A stretch of DNA of 64,000 bases from the NCBI RefSeq assembly GCF_905171765.1, contig NC_053390.1:329008294-329072293 (forward strand), read 5' to 3'. Positions 55,406 through 64,000 of the stretch are shown one piece after another. Each line of letters starts with the position of its first letter. Position 1 is the first letter of the stretch. This DNA is from Bufo bufo (taxonomy: Eukaryota; Chordata; Amphibia; Anura; Bufonidae). Position numbers and translations under genes: made by a program. The notes beneath the pieces were generated by a model. That model was not told the DNA's origin and did not search any database. It saw nothing but the letters and a program-made list of their open reading frames with translations.

Positions 55406-58400
55406 TCAAGGGCCCCTCCTCCGCGGAGCACAAAACGGTTTCTGAGGGAAGCGTGCGTGGAAGGCTCGGAGCAAGGCAGGAGCATGGACATCTGCGGAGG
55501 GAACCCAGGAACGCTCCTCTGGACCATAACCACGCCAATGGACCAAAAAATGCAACCGACCGCGGACCAGGCGTGAGTCCAGGATATTGCTCACCTCATA
55601 TTCCTCACGATTGCGCACTTGGACCGGACGAGGCCGAGGAACCGAGGAAGTGAAACGATTACACACCAGTGGCTTCAACAGGGAGACATGAAACACGTTG
55701 GAGATCCGCATGCCAGGAGGAAGCGCAAGGGCATAGGCTACCGGGTTTACCCTGCGAAGCACTCGGAAGGGACCAACAAAGCGAGGCGCCAGCTTGGGAG
55801 TGGGCACTCGAAGGTTGAGGTTGCGGGTGGACAACCATACACGGTCTCCGACCTGGTAGGAAGGAGCAGGCGCTCGTCTGCGATCAGCCTGGAATCTCTG
55901 GCGCTGCGCAGAGACCTCAAGGGACTTCTGGATCTGTACCCAAGAAGCACGTAGGACGGAAAGGTGATCCTCCACAGCCGGAATATCCTGGGGAGAGAAT
56001 ACCTCCGGTAACACGGCAGGTTGGAACCCATAATTGGCCATGAAGGGAGACGTCCCAGAGGAAGAGTTCACCGCCGTGTTCCTGGCAAACTCAGCCCAAG
56101 GCAGGAGGTCAACCCAATTGTCTTGGTGATCGGAGACATAGCAACGAAGGAATTGCTCCAAGGCCTGATTGGATCGTTCTGCGGCCCCATTGGACTGAGG
56201 GTGGTAGGCCGAGGAGAAGGAGAGATGAATCCCCAACTGGGAGCAAAAGGCGCGCCAGAACCTGGACACAAACTGACTCCCCCGATCCGACACAATCTCC
56301 TTAGGCAAACCGTGCAACCGGAAGACCTCCCTGGCAAAAATCGTGGCCAACTCTTGTGCAGAGGGTAACTTCTTGAGAGGAACACAGTGGCACATCTTGG
56401 AAAACCGATCCACAATCATGAGAATGACCGTATGGCCTCGGGATGCAGGGAGGTCCACAATGAAATCCATCCCCAGGTGTGACCATGGGCGCTCCCCGGT
56501 GGCTATGGGTTGCAGAAGGCCCAACGGAAGGTGCCGAGGGGACTTACTCTGGGCACAAACGGAGCATGCCGCTACATATGCGGCGATGTCGGAACGTAGG
56601 GAAGGCCACCAGAACAGACGTGAAACAGCCCAGGACAGCTGATTCTTTCCAGGATGCCCCGCGGTCTTGGAGTTATGGTAGGTTCGCAACAACCGAGTGC
56701 GCAACTCCTCAGGCACAAAACATCTGCCGTTGGGTCTCCCAGAGGGAGCACCAGATTGAGCCGCCAAAATCTGCTCACCCAGGGGAGAGGTCAGGCTGGT
56801 GCGAATGGCGGCCAGGATCTGATTCGGAGGTATGACCGAAGTCGGAATCGACTCCTCCCTGGACAGCTCGGAGTACTGCCGTGATAAGGCATCCGCCCTG
56901 ATGTTCTTGGAACCGGGTAGGTAGGAGACCACGTAATTAAAACGTGACAAGAACAGAGCCCATCTGGCCTGACGTGGTGTCAATCTCTTGGCCTCAGAAA
57001 GGTAGGTCAGATTCTTGTGGTCCGTCAGGATGAGAACCGGAACCACCGAACCCTCGAGCAAGTGCCTCCATTCTTTAAGGGCCTGCACGATGGCCAATAA
57101 CTCCCTGTCACCAATCTGATAGTTGCACTCTGCGGAAGACAGTTTCCGGGAGTAAAACCCACAAGGAAGCAGAGGACCCTCTGGTGTTCTACGCTGAGAC
57201 AGAAGGGCGCCTACTCCCGTCTCAGACGCGTCCACCTCGAGGACAAAGGGCAACCCAGGGTTGGGATGCGACAGAATCGGAGCCGACACAAAGGCAGACT
57301 TTAGGGCCTCAAAAGCTCGGATGGCCTCGAGCGGCCAGACCTGGGAATTACTGCCCTTCCTGGTCAGATCCGTGAGAGGCTTGGCCAGCATGGAAAAGTC
57401 CCTGATGAACTTCCGATAATAATTGGCGAAGCCCAAAAAGCGCTGCAGGGAACGAAGACCACTGGGCTGGGGCCACTGTAAGACAGCCGAAACCTTCTCA
57501 GGATCCATGGAGAACCCCTCAGCGGAAATGATGTAACCTAAGAAGGTTACCTGGGATCGGTGAAATTCGCATTTCTCAAGCTTACCGAACAGCTTGTTCT
57601 CTCGTAACCGTTGCAACACTCGTCTGACATCCAGAATGTGGGCCTCCATGGATTCAGAATATACCAAGATGTCATCCAAATAGACTACCACACACTGCTG
57701 CAACAGGTCACGGAAAACATCGTTGATGAATTCCTGAAAGACTGCGGGCGCATTGCACAACCCAAAGGGCATAACCAAGGATTCGTAATGACCGGTCCTG
57801 GTGTTAAACGCGGTCTTCCACTCATCGCCCGCCTTGATCCTTACCAGGTTATATGCCGCCCTCAGGTCGAGTTTGGTAAAGACCGTGGCCCCTTTAAGGC
57901 GATCGAACAGCTCGGAAATCAAGGGTATCGGGTAAGCATTCTTGATCGTGATGCGATTGAGACCCCTGTAATCGATGCAAGGCCTCAACTCACCGCCCTT
58001 CTTTTTCACAAAGAAAAATCCAGCCCCTGCCGGGGACGAAGATTTGCGAATGTGTCCGCGTGAAAGCGCCTCCCTCACGTACTCCTCCATGGCCTCATTC
58101 TCCGCTACCGACAGTGGATAGACTTTGCCACGAGGAGGAACGGCACCAGATTGTAACTCTATGGCACAATCGTATGGGCGGTGCGGAGGTAGGGCAACCG
58201 CGCGCACCTTATCGAATACATCCCGGTACTCCTCGTATTCAGGAGGCAACAGAGAGTCCGAGGAAGTACACAGCAACTTGACAGACCCATGGATGCAACT
58301 AGCCCCACACTGCGGTGACCACGAGAGGATCTCGACCGATCTCCAATCGAAAGTCGGATTATGCTTCTGGAGCCAGGGGTACCCCAAGACCACCGAGTAG

Positions 58401-59737
58401 TGTGGAGACGAAATAACCTGGAGGCAGACCGACTCTCTGTGAACGGCACCAATGGCTATCCCCACTGGAAGGGTCTCATGAGTCACGTGTGGCGGCAGAA
58501 GGGGTCTGCCGTCTATCGCCTCAAGAGCCAGTGGGGAACCTCGAGCCTGCAGAGGAATGGAATTGGCGGCAGCGAACACACTATCAATGAACAAACCACC
58601 AGCACCAGAGTCCACCAACGCCTGGGTCGTCACCGAGCCCCCGACCCAGGAGAGGACAACAGTGATCAGTGGTTTGTCAACACGGGAAACCGGGGACGAG
58701 GAGACTCCACCCAAGATCTGCCCCCGACAGGATCTCAGGGTACGAGCGTTTCCCGGACGGTTCGGACATGCCAACCGAAAATGCCCACCGAGACCACAGT
58801 ACATGCATCGGCCCTCGCGTCTCCGGAGTGCCCTCTCCCCCTCGGACAGGCGAGCAAACCCCAGCTGCATGGGTTCACCCCCAGACAAGTCATCCCCAGG
58901 AGGCGTGGGAGGAGAGGGAGGCACGGGTGGGACAGCAAACGTAGGCACCAATCTGTTAGAAGACCTCCGCAGGTTCTCCTTAAAGGAAGGTCTCTCCCTG
59001 AGTCTGGTGTCAATCAAAATCAGGAAAGAAATAAGAGACTCGAGCTCAACTGGTAGGTCCTTAGCTGTAACCTCATCCTTCAAGGCATCCGAGAGACCAT
59101 GAGAGAAAGCAGCGACCAGAGCCTCATTATTCCAGCCCACCTCTGCTGCCAGGGTACGAAACTCAATGGCGTATTCAGCTACGGATCGTGAACCCTGTCT
59201 GATGGACATAAGGAGCTTCGCAGCAGAGGCAGCACGAGCCGGCACATCGAATACCTTCCGAAGAGAAGCAACAAAACCGGAAAACTCGGCAACCACCGGA
59301 TTGTTGTTCTCCCATAAAGGGCTGGCCCAGGCCAAGGCCTTGTCCGAGAGCAGCGAGATCAAGAAGCCCACCTTTGATCTCTCAGTAGGAAAGGCATGTG
59401 GCAGCAACTCGAAATAAATGCCCACCTGATTAAGGAAACCTCGGCACTGAGTTGGCTCTCCCCCAAAGCGCCGTGGAAGAGGGGCAGAACCGGTCATACC
59501 CCGAAACACTGCAGGCGCAACAACAGGTGTCGGGGTAGACTCTGGCGCAACAACCGGAGCGGCAGTAGGAGCGAGCCCAGGAGCGACAACCGACCCATCG
59601 GCAACGGGAGCGAAATGAGCCGTGCGTTCAAGCAGGGTTTGCAACGCCACAGCGAACCGACCCAACAGGTGATCCTGCTGATCAAGTCTGGCAACCAGCG
59701 TGGGTAGCGAGGATGGCCCTGTACCGTCAGAATTCAT
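55406..59737 (-). CDS. gag-pol polyprotein of chromovirus B, intact
   Basis: One frame of 1443 residues from ATG 59737. Gag about 1-310. Zinc knuckle CMYCGLGGHFRLAC (Cys311, Cys314, His319, Cys324). Protease DSG at 376-378. Reverse transcriptase about 540-795, with LDL Asp624 and YLDD 686-689. RNase H about 830-950 (Asp836, Glu879, Asp906, Asp949). Integrase: zinc residues His1021, His1028, Cys1058, Cys1061; catalytic Asp1091, Asp1151, Glu1187 (35 residues apart); GPF near 1322. Chromodomain about 1378-1430 (EYEVSNILDSRL, VHWRGYGPEERSWVP), which in chromoviruses directs integration to marked chromatin. All key residues are present, and no stop or frameshift separates gag from pol, as in Tf1. 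The stop lies 11 bp before the 3' LTR. Confidence 0.95.
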   Translation of the reverse strand: MNSDGTGPSSLPTLVARLDQQDHLLGRFAVALQTLLERTAHFAPVADGSVVAPGLAPTAAPVVAPESTPTPVVAPAVFRGMTGSAPLPRRFGGEPTQCRGFLNQVGIYFELLPHAFPTERSKVGFLISLLSDKALAWASPLWENNNPVVAEFSGFVASLRKVFDVPARAASAAKLLMSIRQGSRSVAEYAIEFRTLAAEVGWNNEALVAAFSHGLSDALKDEVTAKDLPVELESLISFLILIDTRLRERPSFKENLRRSSNRLVPTFAVPPVPPSPPTPPGDDLSGGEPMQLGFARLSEGERALRRREGRCMYCGLGGHFRLACPNRPGNARTLRSCRGQILGGVSSSPVSRVDKPLITVVLSWVGGSVTTQALVDSGAGGLFIDSVFAAANSIPLQARGSPLALEAIDGRPLLPPHVTHETLPVGIAIGAVHRESVCLQVISSPHYSVVLGYPWLQKHNPTFDWRSVEILSWSPQCGASCIHGSVKLLCTSSDSLLPPEYEEYRDVFDKVRAVALPPHRPYDCAIELQSGAVPPRGKVYPLSVAENEAMEEYVREALSRGHIRKSSSPAGAGFFFVKKKGGELRPCIDYRGLNRITIKNAYPIPLISELFDRLKGATVFTKLDLRAAYNLVRIKAGDEWKTAFNTRTGHYESLVMPFGLCNAPAVFQEFINDVFRDLLQQCVVVYLDDILVYSESMEAHILDVRRVLQRLRENKLFGKLEKCEFHRSQVTFLGYIISAEGFSMDPEKVSAVLQWPQPSGLRSLQRFLGFANYYRKFIRDFSMLAKPLTDLTRKGSNSQVWPLEAIRAFEALKSAFVSAPILSHPNPGLPFVLEVDASETGVGALLSQRRTPEGPLLPCGFYSRKLSSAECNYQIGDRELLAIVQALKEWRHLLEGSVVPVLILTDHKNLTYLSEAKRLTPRQARWALFLSRFNYVVSYLPGSKNIRADALSRQYSELSREESIPTSVIPPNQILAAIRTSLTSPLGEQILAAQSGAPSGRPNGRCFVPEELRTRLLRTYHNSKTAGHPGKNQLSWAVSRLFWWPSLRSDIAAYVAACSVCAQSKSPRHLPLGLLQPIATGERPWSHLGMDFIVDLPASRGHTVILMIVDRFSKMCHCVPLKKLPSAQELATIFAREVFRLHGLPKEIVSDRGSQFVSRFWRAFCSQLGIHLSFSSAYHPQSNGAAERSNQALEQFLRCYVSDHQDNWVDLLPWAEFARNTAVNSSSGTSPFMANYGFQPAVLPEVFSPQDIPAVEDHLSVLRASWVQIQKSLEVSAQRQRFQADRRRAPAPSYQVGDRVWLSTRNLNLRVPTPKLAPRFVGPFRVLRRVNPVAYALALPPGMRISNVFHVSLLKPLVCNRFTSSVPRPRPVQVRNREEYEVSNILDSRLVRGRLHFLVHWRGYGPEERSWVPSADVHAPALLRAFHARFPQKPFCAPRRRGP

Positions 59738-59738
59738 G

Positions 59739-59748
59739 GCTTGGTCCT
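59739..59748 (-). promoter_or_regulatory. Self-primer binding site of chromovirus B
   Basis: Sense AGGACCAAGC, two nucleotides after the LTR, is exactly complementary to GCTTGGTCCT at the predicted RNA 5' end. It ends one nucleotide before the gag ATG. No host-tRNA site is seen. Confidence 0.68.
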
Positions 59749-59750
59749 AA

Positions 59751-60240
59751 TGTCACGGAACCATGAACCAGACGTACAACAAGAGATAAGTGAAAATAGA
59801 AGGCTTTATTGAAAATAAAGCTGTAAAGCAAAAGTCCAAACGGATGGTGAAACCGAGCAGAGTCTTTGCGAAGCCAGAGGTCAGGAACCAGAAGGGTAGT
59901 CAGACGAAGCCAGGATCAGGAACCAGCAGGGTAGTCAGACGAAGCCAGGATCAGGAACCAGCAGGGTAGTCAGACGAAGCCAGGATCAGGAACCAGCAGG
60001 GTAGTCAGACGAAGCCAGGATCAGGAACCAGAAGCAGCAGCAGTCTTAGAAGCATGTGAACACAAGAGGACCAAGCAAGGAACTGAAGCCACAGACCTCC
60101 TATATATATGAGCTAGGCATCCAGCTCCTCCCAGGGGAAGGAGGAGCCGCAGGGTGGAAGGCTACAAGAAACCCAGGACCCAAGATGGCCGCCAGCACAT
60201 GTCAAACGAAGGAGAGCAGCAAGCAGGTAAGACCATGACA
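59751..60240 (-). repeat. 5' LTR of chromovirus B
   Basis: Identical to 54905-55394. The sense TATA box is at 60108-60101. The 35-bp repeats (59895-60034) lie downstream of the predicted start and are therefore in the transcribed part. Confidence 0.95.
60101..60108 (-). promoter_or_regulatory. TATA box of chromovirus B
   Basis: Sense TATATATA, first T at 60108. A start about 30 nt downstream falls at 60076-60079, where GCTTGGTCCT (60076-60067) begins. Confidence 0.7.
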
Positions 60241-60475
60241 GTATCTCCAAAAGCCTTGCTGTTCATCAGTCCACGGTAAGACAAATTGTCTATAAATGGA
60301 GAAAGTTCAGCACTGCTGCTACTCTCCCTAGGAGTGGCCGTCCTGTAAAGATGACTGCAAGAGCACAGTGCAGACTGCTCAGTGAGGTGAAGAAGAATCC
60401 TAGAGTGTCAGCTAAAGACTTACAAAAGTCTCTGGCATATGCTAACATCCCTGTTAGTGAATCTACGATATGGGA

Positions 60476-60522
60476 TGAACCCTGAGGAAGGAATACGTCT
60501 ATTCTGAAACGCGTCGGAGGAA
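60476..60522 (+). ncRNA. Hammerhead-like motif, intact core
   Basis: CTGAGGA at 60482-60488; stem II AGGAAT/ATTCT with one bulge and loop ACGTCT; GAAA at 60506-60509; CGCG; triplet GTC (60513-60515). Stem I is weak (two pairs). It belongs to a PLE-type end that joins the truncated Tc1 at about 60477. Confidence 0.65.
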
Positions 60523-61390
60523 TTGTGGACCCTAGAGGCTTCCGTAGCTTTGGGTGTGACGTCACACTACAGGTTTCCAGGACAACGAACCTAACACGGC
60601 TGCTTTGTGTGCACGCAAGCTACCGGCCGGAGCTGCGCACGCATTACACAGCAAGCTGAAGATAGATCGGGACAAGACAAGAGGATTAAAAGCAACAGTG
60701 AAATCTCAGGAACGGACCGAGCGGGGCACATAACAGTAAGTGTGCAACAATACTATAATAGACCGGAAGAATATTGTACCTTATTACCGCATTTAATGTA
60801 TATACTCCTGATAGGATAAGTTCACCAATTCACTGGGTGCCATAGGAACCAACGGGAACTTAGTTACCCAAACAGCAAATAGCAACTATATGGTGATATA
60901 TGCCACATTTAGTGTGACAATATTAGCTTACTTATAGGCAGGAATCGAGTCAGCGCGGGTTCTTCTTTTTCTACTTTATATAGATCATGCCCGTTTCTCA
61001 TAGATTATAGCATATCCACATAGTCGAAATGTTCAAATCAGAAGTTTTGTAAACTTGAATATGGATAATACTCACAGTTCCAAGGGTCTGCCCGCTGTGG
61101 CGTCCCACTTCAGTGGGCTTACCTGGATTTGTGAGTGGTTACAGTTCTTTCGGTGTTCGCGGATGGCGCCTGTTTTCTCCGTGTAGGAGTTTCAGCCTGA
61201 TGCGGCTGTGATGGATCTCGACGTCCCACGCTGTGCTCGATGTTGGCGTGTCTTGTGGTCCGTACTACACCAATTTGTATGCAACGTTCGTATGGATCCG
61301 ATTTGAATAAAATTTACTGAAGCGCTTCAGATTAGTTATACTTTCCGATAGATTTCCTCATTCGTAATAATTTCGGGCATTGAATGTAGT
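60523..61390. other. Unassigned; probably PLE terminal sequence
   Basis: No coding motif. It lies between two hammerhead-like motifs in opposite orientation (60476 on plus, 61398 on minus), which suggests PLE ends, but I cannot place boundaries. Confidence 0.35.
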
Positions 61391-61397
61391 GTAACGA

Positions 61398-61442
61398 TAC
61401 CAAACGCGTTTCGAGGAGTACTTTCCCCTTCTTCAATGGCTA
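61398..61442 (-). ncRNA. Hammerhead-like motif of the second PLE
   Basis: Minus strand: TTGAAGA (61436-61430), stem II AGGGG/CTCCT with loop AAAGTA, GAAA (61412-61409), CGCG, triplet GTT. C3 is U here. Confidence 0.55.
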
Positions 61443-61846
61443 CATTCAATGGCTGTGACTCCGATTTTTTTATATCCTCATTCAGCTAGTGTCAATATAT
61501 GGTCTGGATTCTTGATATCCATTTGTATGGTTGTTGGTGTCATTGTGGTTTTGATGCGGTATGCATGTTTTTTTTGGGTTCACATGCGTTTTAATTCATA
61601 TACATAAGTATATTGAATTAGTGTCTGGCATACAAAGATGGGTGGTCAATCCTAATATTGTATATAATGTAAAAATAGAAAATTAGAACAATGAAAAGTA
61701 TATTACAATATCGTTCTATAAATATATGTTCGAGTCATTTATTATTTTTCGTATCTATAAAAATAAAATGGTTGCAAAGATAAAAAAATCTGTTAAAAAA
61801 ATCTTAAATATATATTTTTTAAATATATATATTTTTTAAATATATA

Positions 61847-63427
61847 CACTGCTCAAAAAAATAAAGGGAACACTTAAACAACACAATGTAACTCCAATTC
61901 AATCACACTTCTGTGAAATCAAACTGTCCACTTAGGAAGCAACACTGAGTGACAATCAATTTCACATGCTGTTGTGCAAATGGGATAGACAACAGGTGGA
62001 AATTATAGGCAATTAGCAAGACACCCCCAATAAAGGAGTGGTTCTGCAGGTGGTGACCACAGACCATTTCTCAGTTCCTATGCTTCCTGGCTGATTTTTT
62101 GGTCACTTTTGAATGCTGGCGGTGCTTTCACTCTAGTGGTAGCATGAGACGGAGTCTACAACCCACACAAGTGGCTCAGGTAGTGCAGCTTATCCAGGAT
62201 GGCACATCAATGCGAGCTGTGGCAAGAAGGTTTGCTGTGTCTGTCAGCGTAGTGTCCAGAGCATGGAGGCGCTACCAGGAGACAGGCCAGTACATGAGGA
62301 GACGTGGAGGAGGCCGTAGGAGGGCAACAACCCAGCAGCAGGACCGCTACCTCCGCCTTTGTGCAAGGAGGAACAGGAGGAGCACTGCCAGAGTCCTGCA
62401 AAATGACCTCCAGCAGGCCACAAATGTGCATGTGTCTGCTCAAACGGTCAGAAACAGACTCCATGAGGGTGATATGAGGGCCCGACGTCCACACGTGGGG
62501 GTTGTGCTTACAGCCCAACACCGTGCAGGACGTTTGGCATTTGCCAGAGAACACCAAGATTGGCAAATTCGCTACTGGCGCCCTGTGCTCTTCACAGATG
62601 AAAGCAGGTTCACACTGAGCACATGTGACAGACGTGACAGAGTCTGGAGATGCCGTGGAGAACGTTCTGCTGCCTGCAACATCCTCCAGCATGACCGGTT
62701 TGGCATTGGGTCAGTAATGGTGTGGGGTGGCATTTCTTTGGAGGGCCGCACAGCCCTCCATGTGCTCGCTAGAGGTAGCCTGACTGCCATTAGGTACCGA
62801 GATGAGATCCTCAGGCCCCTTGTGAGACCATATGCTGGTGCAGTTGGCCCTGGGTTCCTCCTAATGCAAGACAATGCTAGACCTCATTGGCTGGAGTGTG
62901 TCAGCAGTTCCTGCAAGACGAAGGCATTGATGCTATGGACTGGCCTGCCAGTTCCCCAGAACTGAATCCAATTGAGCACATCTGGGACATCATGTCTCAC
63001 TCTATCCACAAACGTCACGCTGCATCACAGACTGTCCAGGAGTTGGCAGATGCTTTAGTCCAGGTCTGGGAGGAGATCCCTCAGGAGACCGTCCGCCACC
63101 TCATCAGGAGCATGCACAGGCGTTTTAGGGAGGTCATATAGGCACGTGGAGGCCACACACACTACTGAGCCTCATTTTGACTTGTTTTAAGGACATTACA
63201 TCAAAGTTGGATCAGCCTGTAGTGTGTTTTTCCACTTTAATTTTGAGTGTGACTCCAAATCCAGACCTCCATGGGTTGAAAAATTTGATTTCCATTTTTT
63301 TATTTTTGTGTGATTTTGTTGTCAGCACATTCAACTATGTAAAGAACAAAGTATTTCAGAAGAATATTTAATTAATTTAGATCTAGGATGTGTTATTTTT
63401 GTGTTCCCTTTATTTTTTTGAGCAGTG
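61847..63427 (+). mobile_element. Tc1 transposon (DD34E), full length, copy 2
   Basis: Same inverted ends as 42406-43984, flanked by TA (61845-61846 and 63428-63429) in an AT-rich stretch. 1581 bp. Confidence 0.95.
62144..63141 (+). pseudogene. Tc1 transposase, copy 2: frameshift and early stop
   Basis: Open from ATG 62144 (MRRSLQPTQ) through the helix-turn-helix and FTDESRFTL to [10 protein letters not shown]. There a one-base deletion near 62886 shifts the frame. The rest continues in another frame with [12 protein letters not shown] (catalytic Glu block), ending early at TAG 63139-63141. The tyrosine codon that is a stop in copy 1 is intact here, and the copy-1 deletion is absent. Confidence 0.92.
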
Positions 63428-63633
63428 TATATATATTATTATTTTTTTGAGCTGTGTGATCTTCTAAGTGTAAAATATTTCTTTAATAGCAGGGGGATAT
63501 GTAACTTGCATGAAGAGTGGGGGCAGGGACCCACCACCAAGGAAATACCGCAGTGCTGATAGACAGCCATACATGCGATCTCCCATCGGTGAGGGGGCCC
63601 CCGTCCCGAGCTCCGTGTGTCACACCTGAATTT

Positions 63634-64000
63634 TCATAGGAACCCAAAGATTTCTATTTCAGCATTTAATCCTGCTGGTAGGAGGCTTCCGAAATCGTAG
63701 ATGCGTCTCGATTCTGCTCTGGATATTTTGTCAATATGATTTCCTCCCCTCCAATGTTTTTCTATTTTTTCCAATGCTGTGAAGGTTAGGCCTTTATGGT
63801 TTTTGTTATGGAATTCCTTAGAATGTTTAGATAAAGAATTATTTTCATATCAATTTTTTATATGGGTTAGATGTTCCGATATCCTGACCTTCAAGGGTCT
63901 CTTGGTTCTCCCAATGTATTGTCTTTGACACGGACATTGTACCAAAAAGACCACACTTGAGAAATTACATGTCAAAAAGTGTTTAATTACCATAGAAAAA
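63634..64000 (-). pseudogene. Penelope-like protein, C-terminal GIY-YIG part, cut by window edge
   Basis: The minus strand reads TCNFSSVVFLVQCPCQRQYI (paired cysteines, then QYIGRTKRPLKVRISEHL), a TGA at 63850-63852, then SLSKHSKEFHNK and, to the stop at 63634, SLLPAGLNAEI. This matches the zinc-binding cysteines plus GIY-YIG nuclease of PLEs. It differs clearly from the PLE at 22140-24260, so it is another subfamily. Confidence 0.82.

Larger units (their letters stand above)
54905..60240 (-). mobile_element. Ty3/gypsy chromovirus B, intact, identical LTRs
   Basis: Flanked by GTATC (54900-54904 and 60241-60245). The two 490-bp LTRs show no difference on direct comparison. The coding strand is minus. 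The internal region of 4356 bp is almost entirely one gag-pol frame. A purine tract (GAGGGGGAGGTAC, sense) abuts the 3' LTR. Identical LTRs imply a very recent insertion. It landed in an old Tc1. Confidence 0.96.
54465..60477 (+). mobile_element. Tc1 element split by chromovirus B, 3'-truncated
   Basis: The left end CAGTTGCAAGAAAAAGTATG follows TA at 54463-54464. Transposase start MPRIKELSEDL at about 54843. The LTR element interrupts it at 54905-60240. Right of it the frame continues as [20 protein letters not shown] and [12 protein letters not shown] (helix-turn-helix region) to about 60477, where unrelated sequence begins. The catalytic half is absent. Confidence 0.8.
61398..64000 (-). mobile_element. 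Second Penelope-like element, split by Tc1, running off the window
   Basis: The C-terminal coding end at 63634-64000, its 3' untranslated part, and the hammerhead-like motif at 61398-61442 are all on the minus strand. Subtracting the 1.58-kb Tc1 insertion leaves about 615 bp from stop to motif, close to the roughly 580 bp in the PLE at 21373-25147. Confidence 0.65.

Noticed and set aside
58361..59056. 231-codon plus-strand open frame, and other plus-strand frames over 55400-59700
   Set aside because: Antisense to the intact gag-pol of chromovirus B. No family motif; the open length follows from the GC-rich codon pattern of the real gene.
59739..59750. Host tRNA primer-binding site next to the 5' LTR
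   Set aside because: No TGG-beginning stretch is present on the sense strand. The complementarity to the transcript 5' end explains the position better.
1..64000. Host protein-coding genes with exons
   Set aside because: Every frame with recognisable motifs belongs to a mobile element. Short host exons in the unassigned stretches cannot be excluded by eye.

Overview
This window looks like a piece of a large amphibian genome, most probably an anuran (frog or toad). No conventional host gene can be supported. Nearly everything recognisable is mobile DNA: chromodomain Ty3/gypsy LTR retrotransposons, a DIRS element, Penelope-like elements (PLEs) with hammerhead-ribozyme motifs, an L2/CR1 LINE and a tRNA-type SINE with a LINE-like tail, about ten Tc1 copies or fragments, a BED-finger hAT element, and many hAT, PIF/Harbinger-type, TTAA and TA non-autonomous elements. 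This mixture is known from amphibian genomes; the species cannot be named from the sequence.

Layout. 921-7943: decayed hAT element (transposase on the minus strand, terminal-side tandem repeats at 4850-7690) carrying two Tc1 insertions, 5007-6569 (almost intact) and 6925-7623 (deleted). 7997-9622: broken minus-strand reading frames of an unclassified element with a cold-shock-like domain. 10886-12662: L2-type LINE. 13198-13888: probable solo LTR. 13926-14700: old Tc1. 15500-20330: DIRS remnant on the minus strand (gag, reverse transcriptase, RNase H, tyrosine recombinase), riddled with later insertions. 20454-21360: hAT non-autonomous element; 21373-25147: PLE whose 3' end is repeated in inverted orientation with almost identical arms of about 935 bp. 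26305-31869: Ty3/gypsy chromovirus A (LTRs about 2% different, coding region broken). 32-42 kb: foldback elements, hammerhead-bearing PLE ends and old Tc1 pieces. 42406-43984: Tc1 inside a tandem-repeat tract. 44948-45222: SINE. 45348-46272: Tc1 with long inverted ends. 46299-47509 and 48574-50104: hAT elements with perfect 8-bp target duplications. 52600-53450: old Tc1. 54905-60240: Ty3/gypsy chromovirus B, with identical LTRs and one uninterrupted 1443-residue gag-pol frame, inserted into another Tc1. 61847-63427: second copy of the 42 kb Tc1 family, inserted between the hammerhead and the coding end of a second PLE (63634 to the window edge).

Main results. (1) Both chromoviruses lack a host-tRNA primer site next to the 5' LTR. 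Each instead has a 10-nt stretch there that is exactly complementary to a site 32 nt downstream of its own TATA box, the predicted 5' end of its transcript: the Tf1/sushi self-priming arrangement. (2) Element B looks recent and potentially competent. (3) About ten hammerhead-like motifs occur; the one at 40343-40384 is canonical, and those tied to PLE coding remnants lie on the PLE coding strand about 600 bp past the stop. (4) The PLE at 21-25 kb is a near-perfect giant palindrome. (5) A cold-shock-like domain sits in an unclassified repetitive element.
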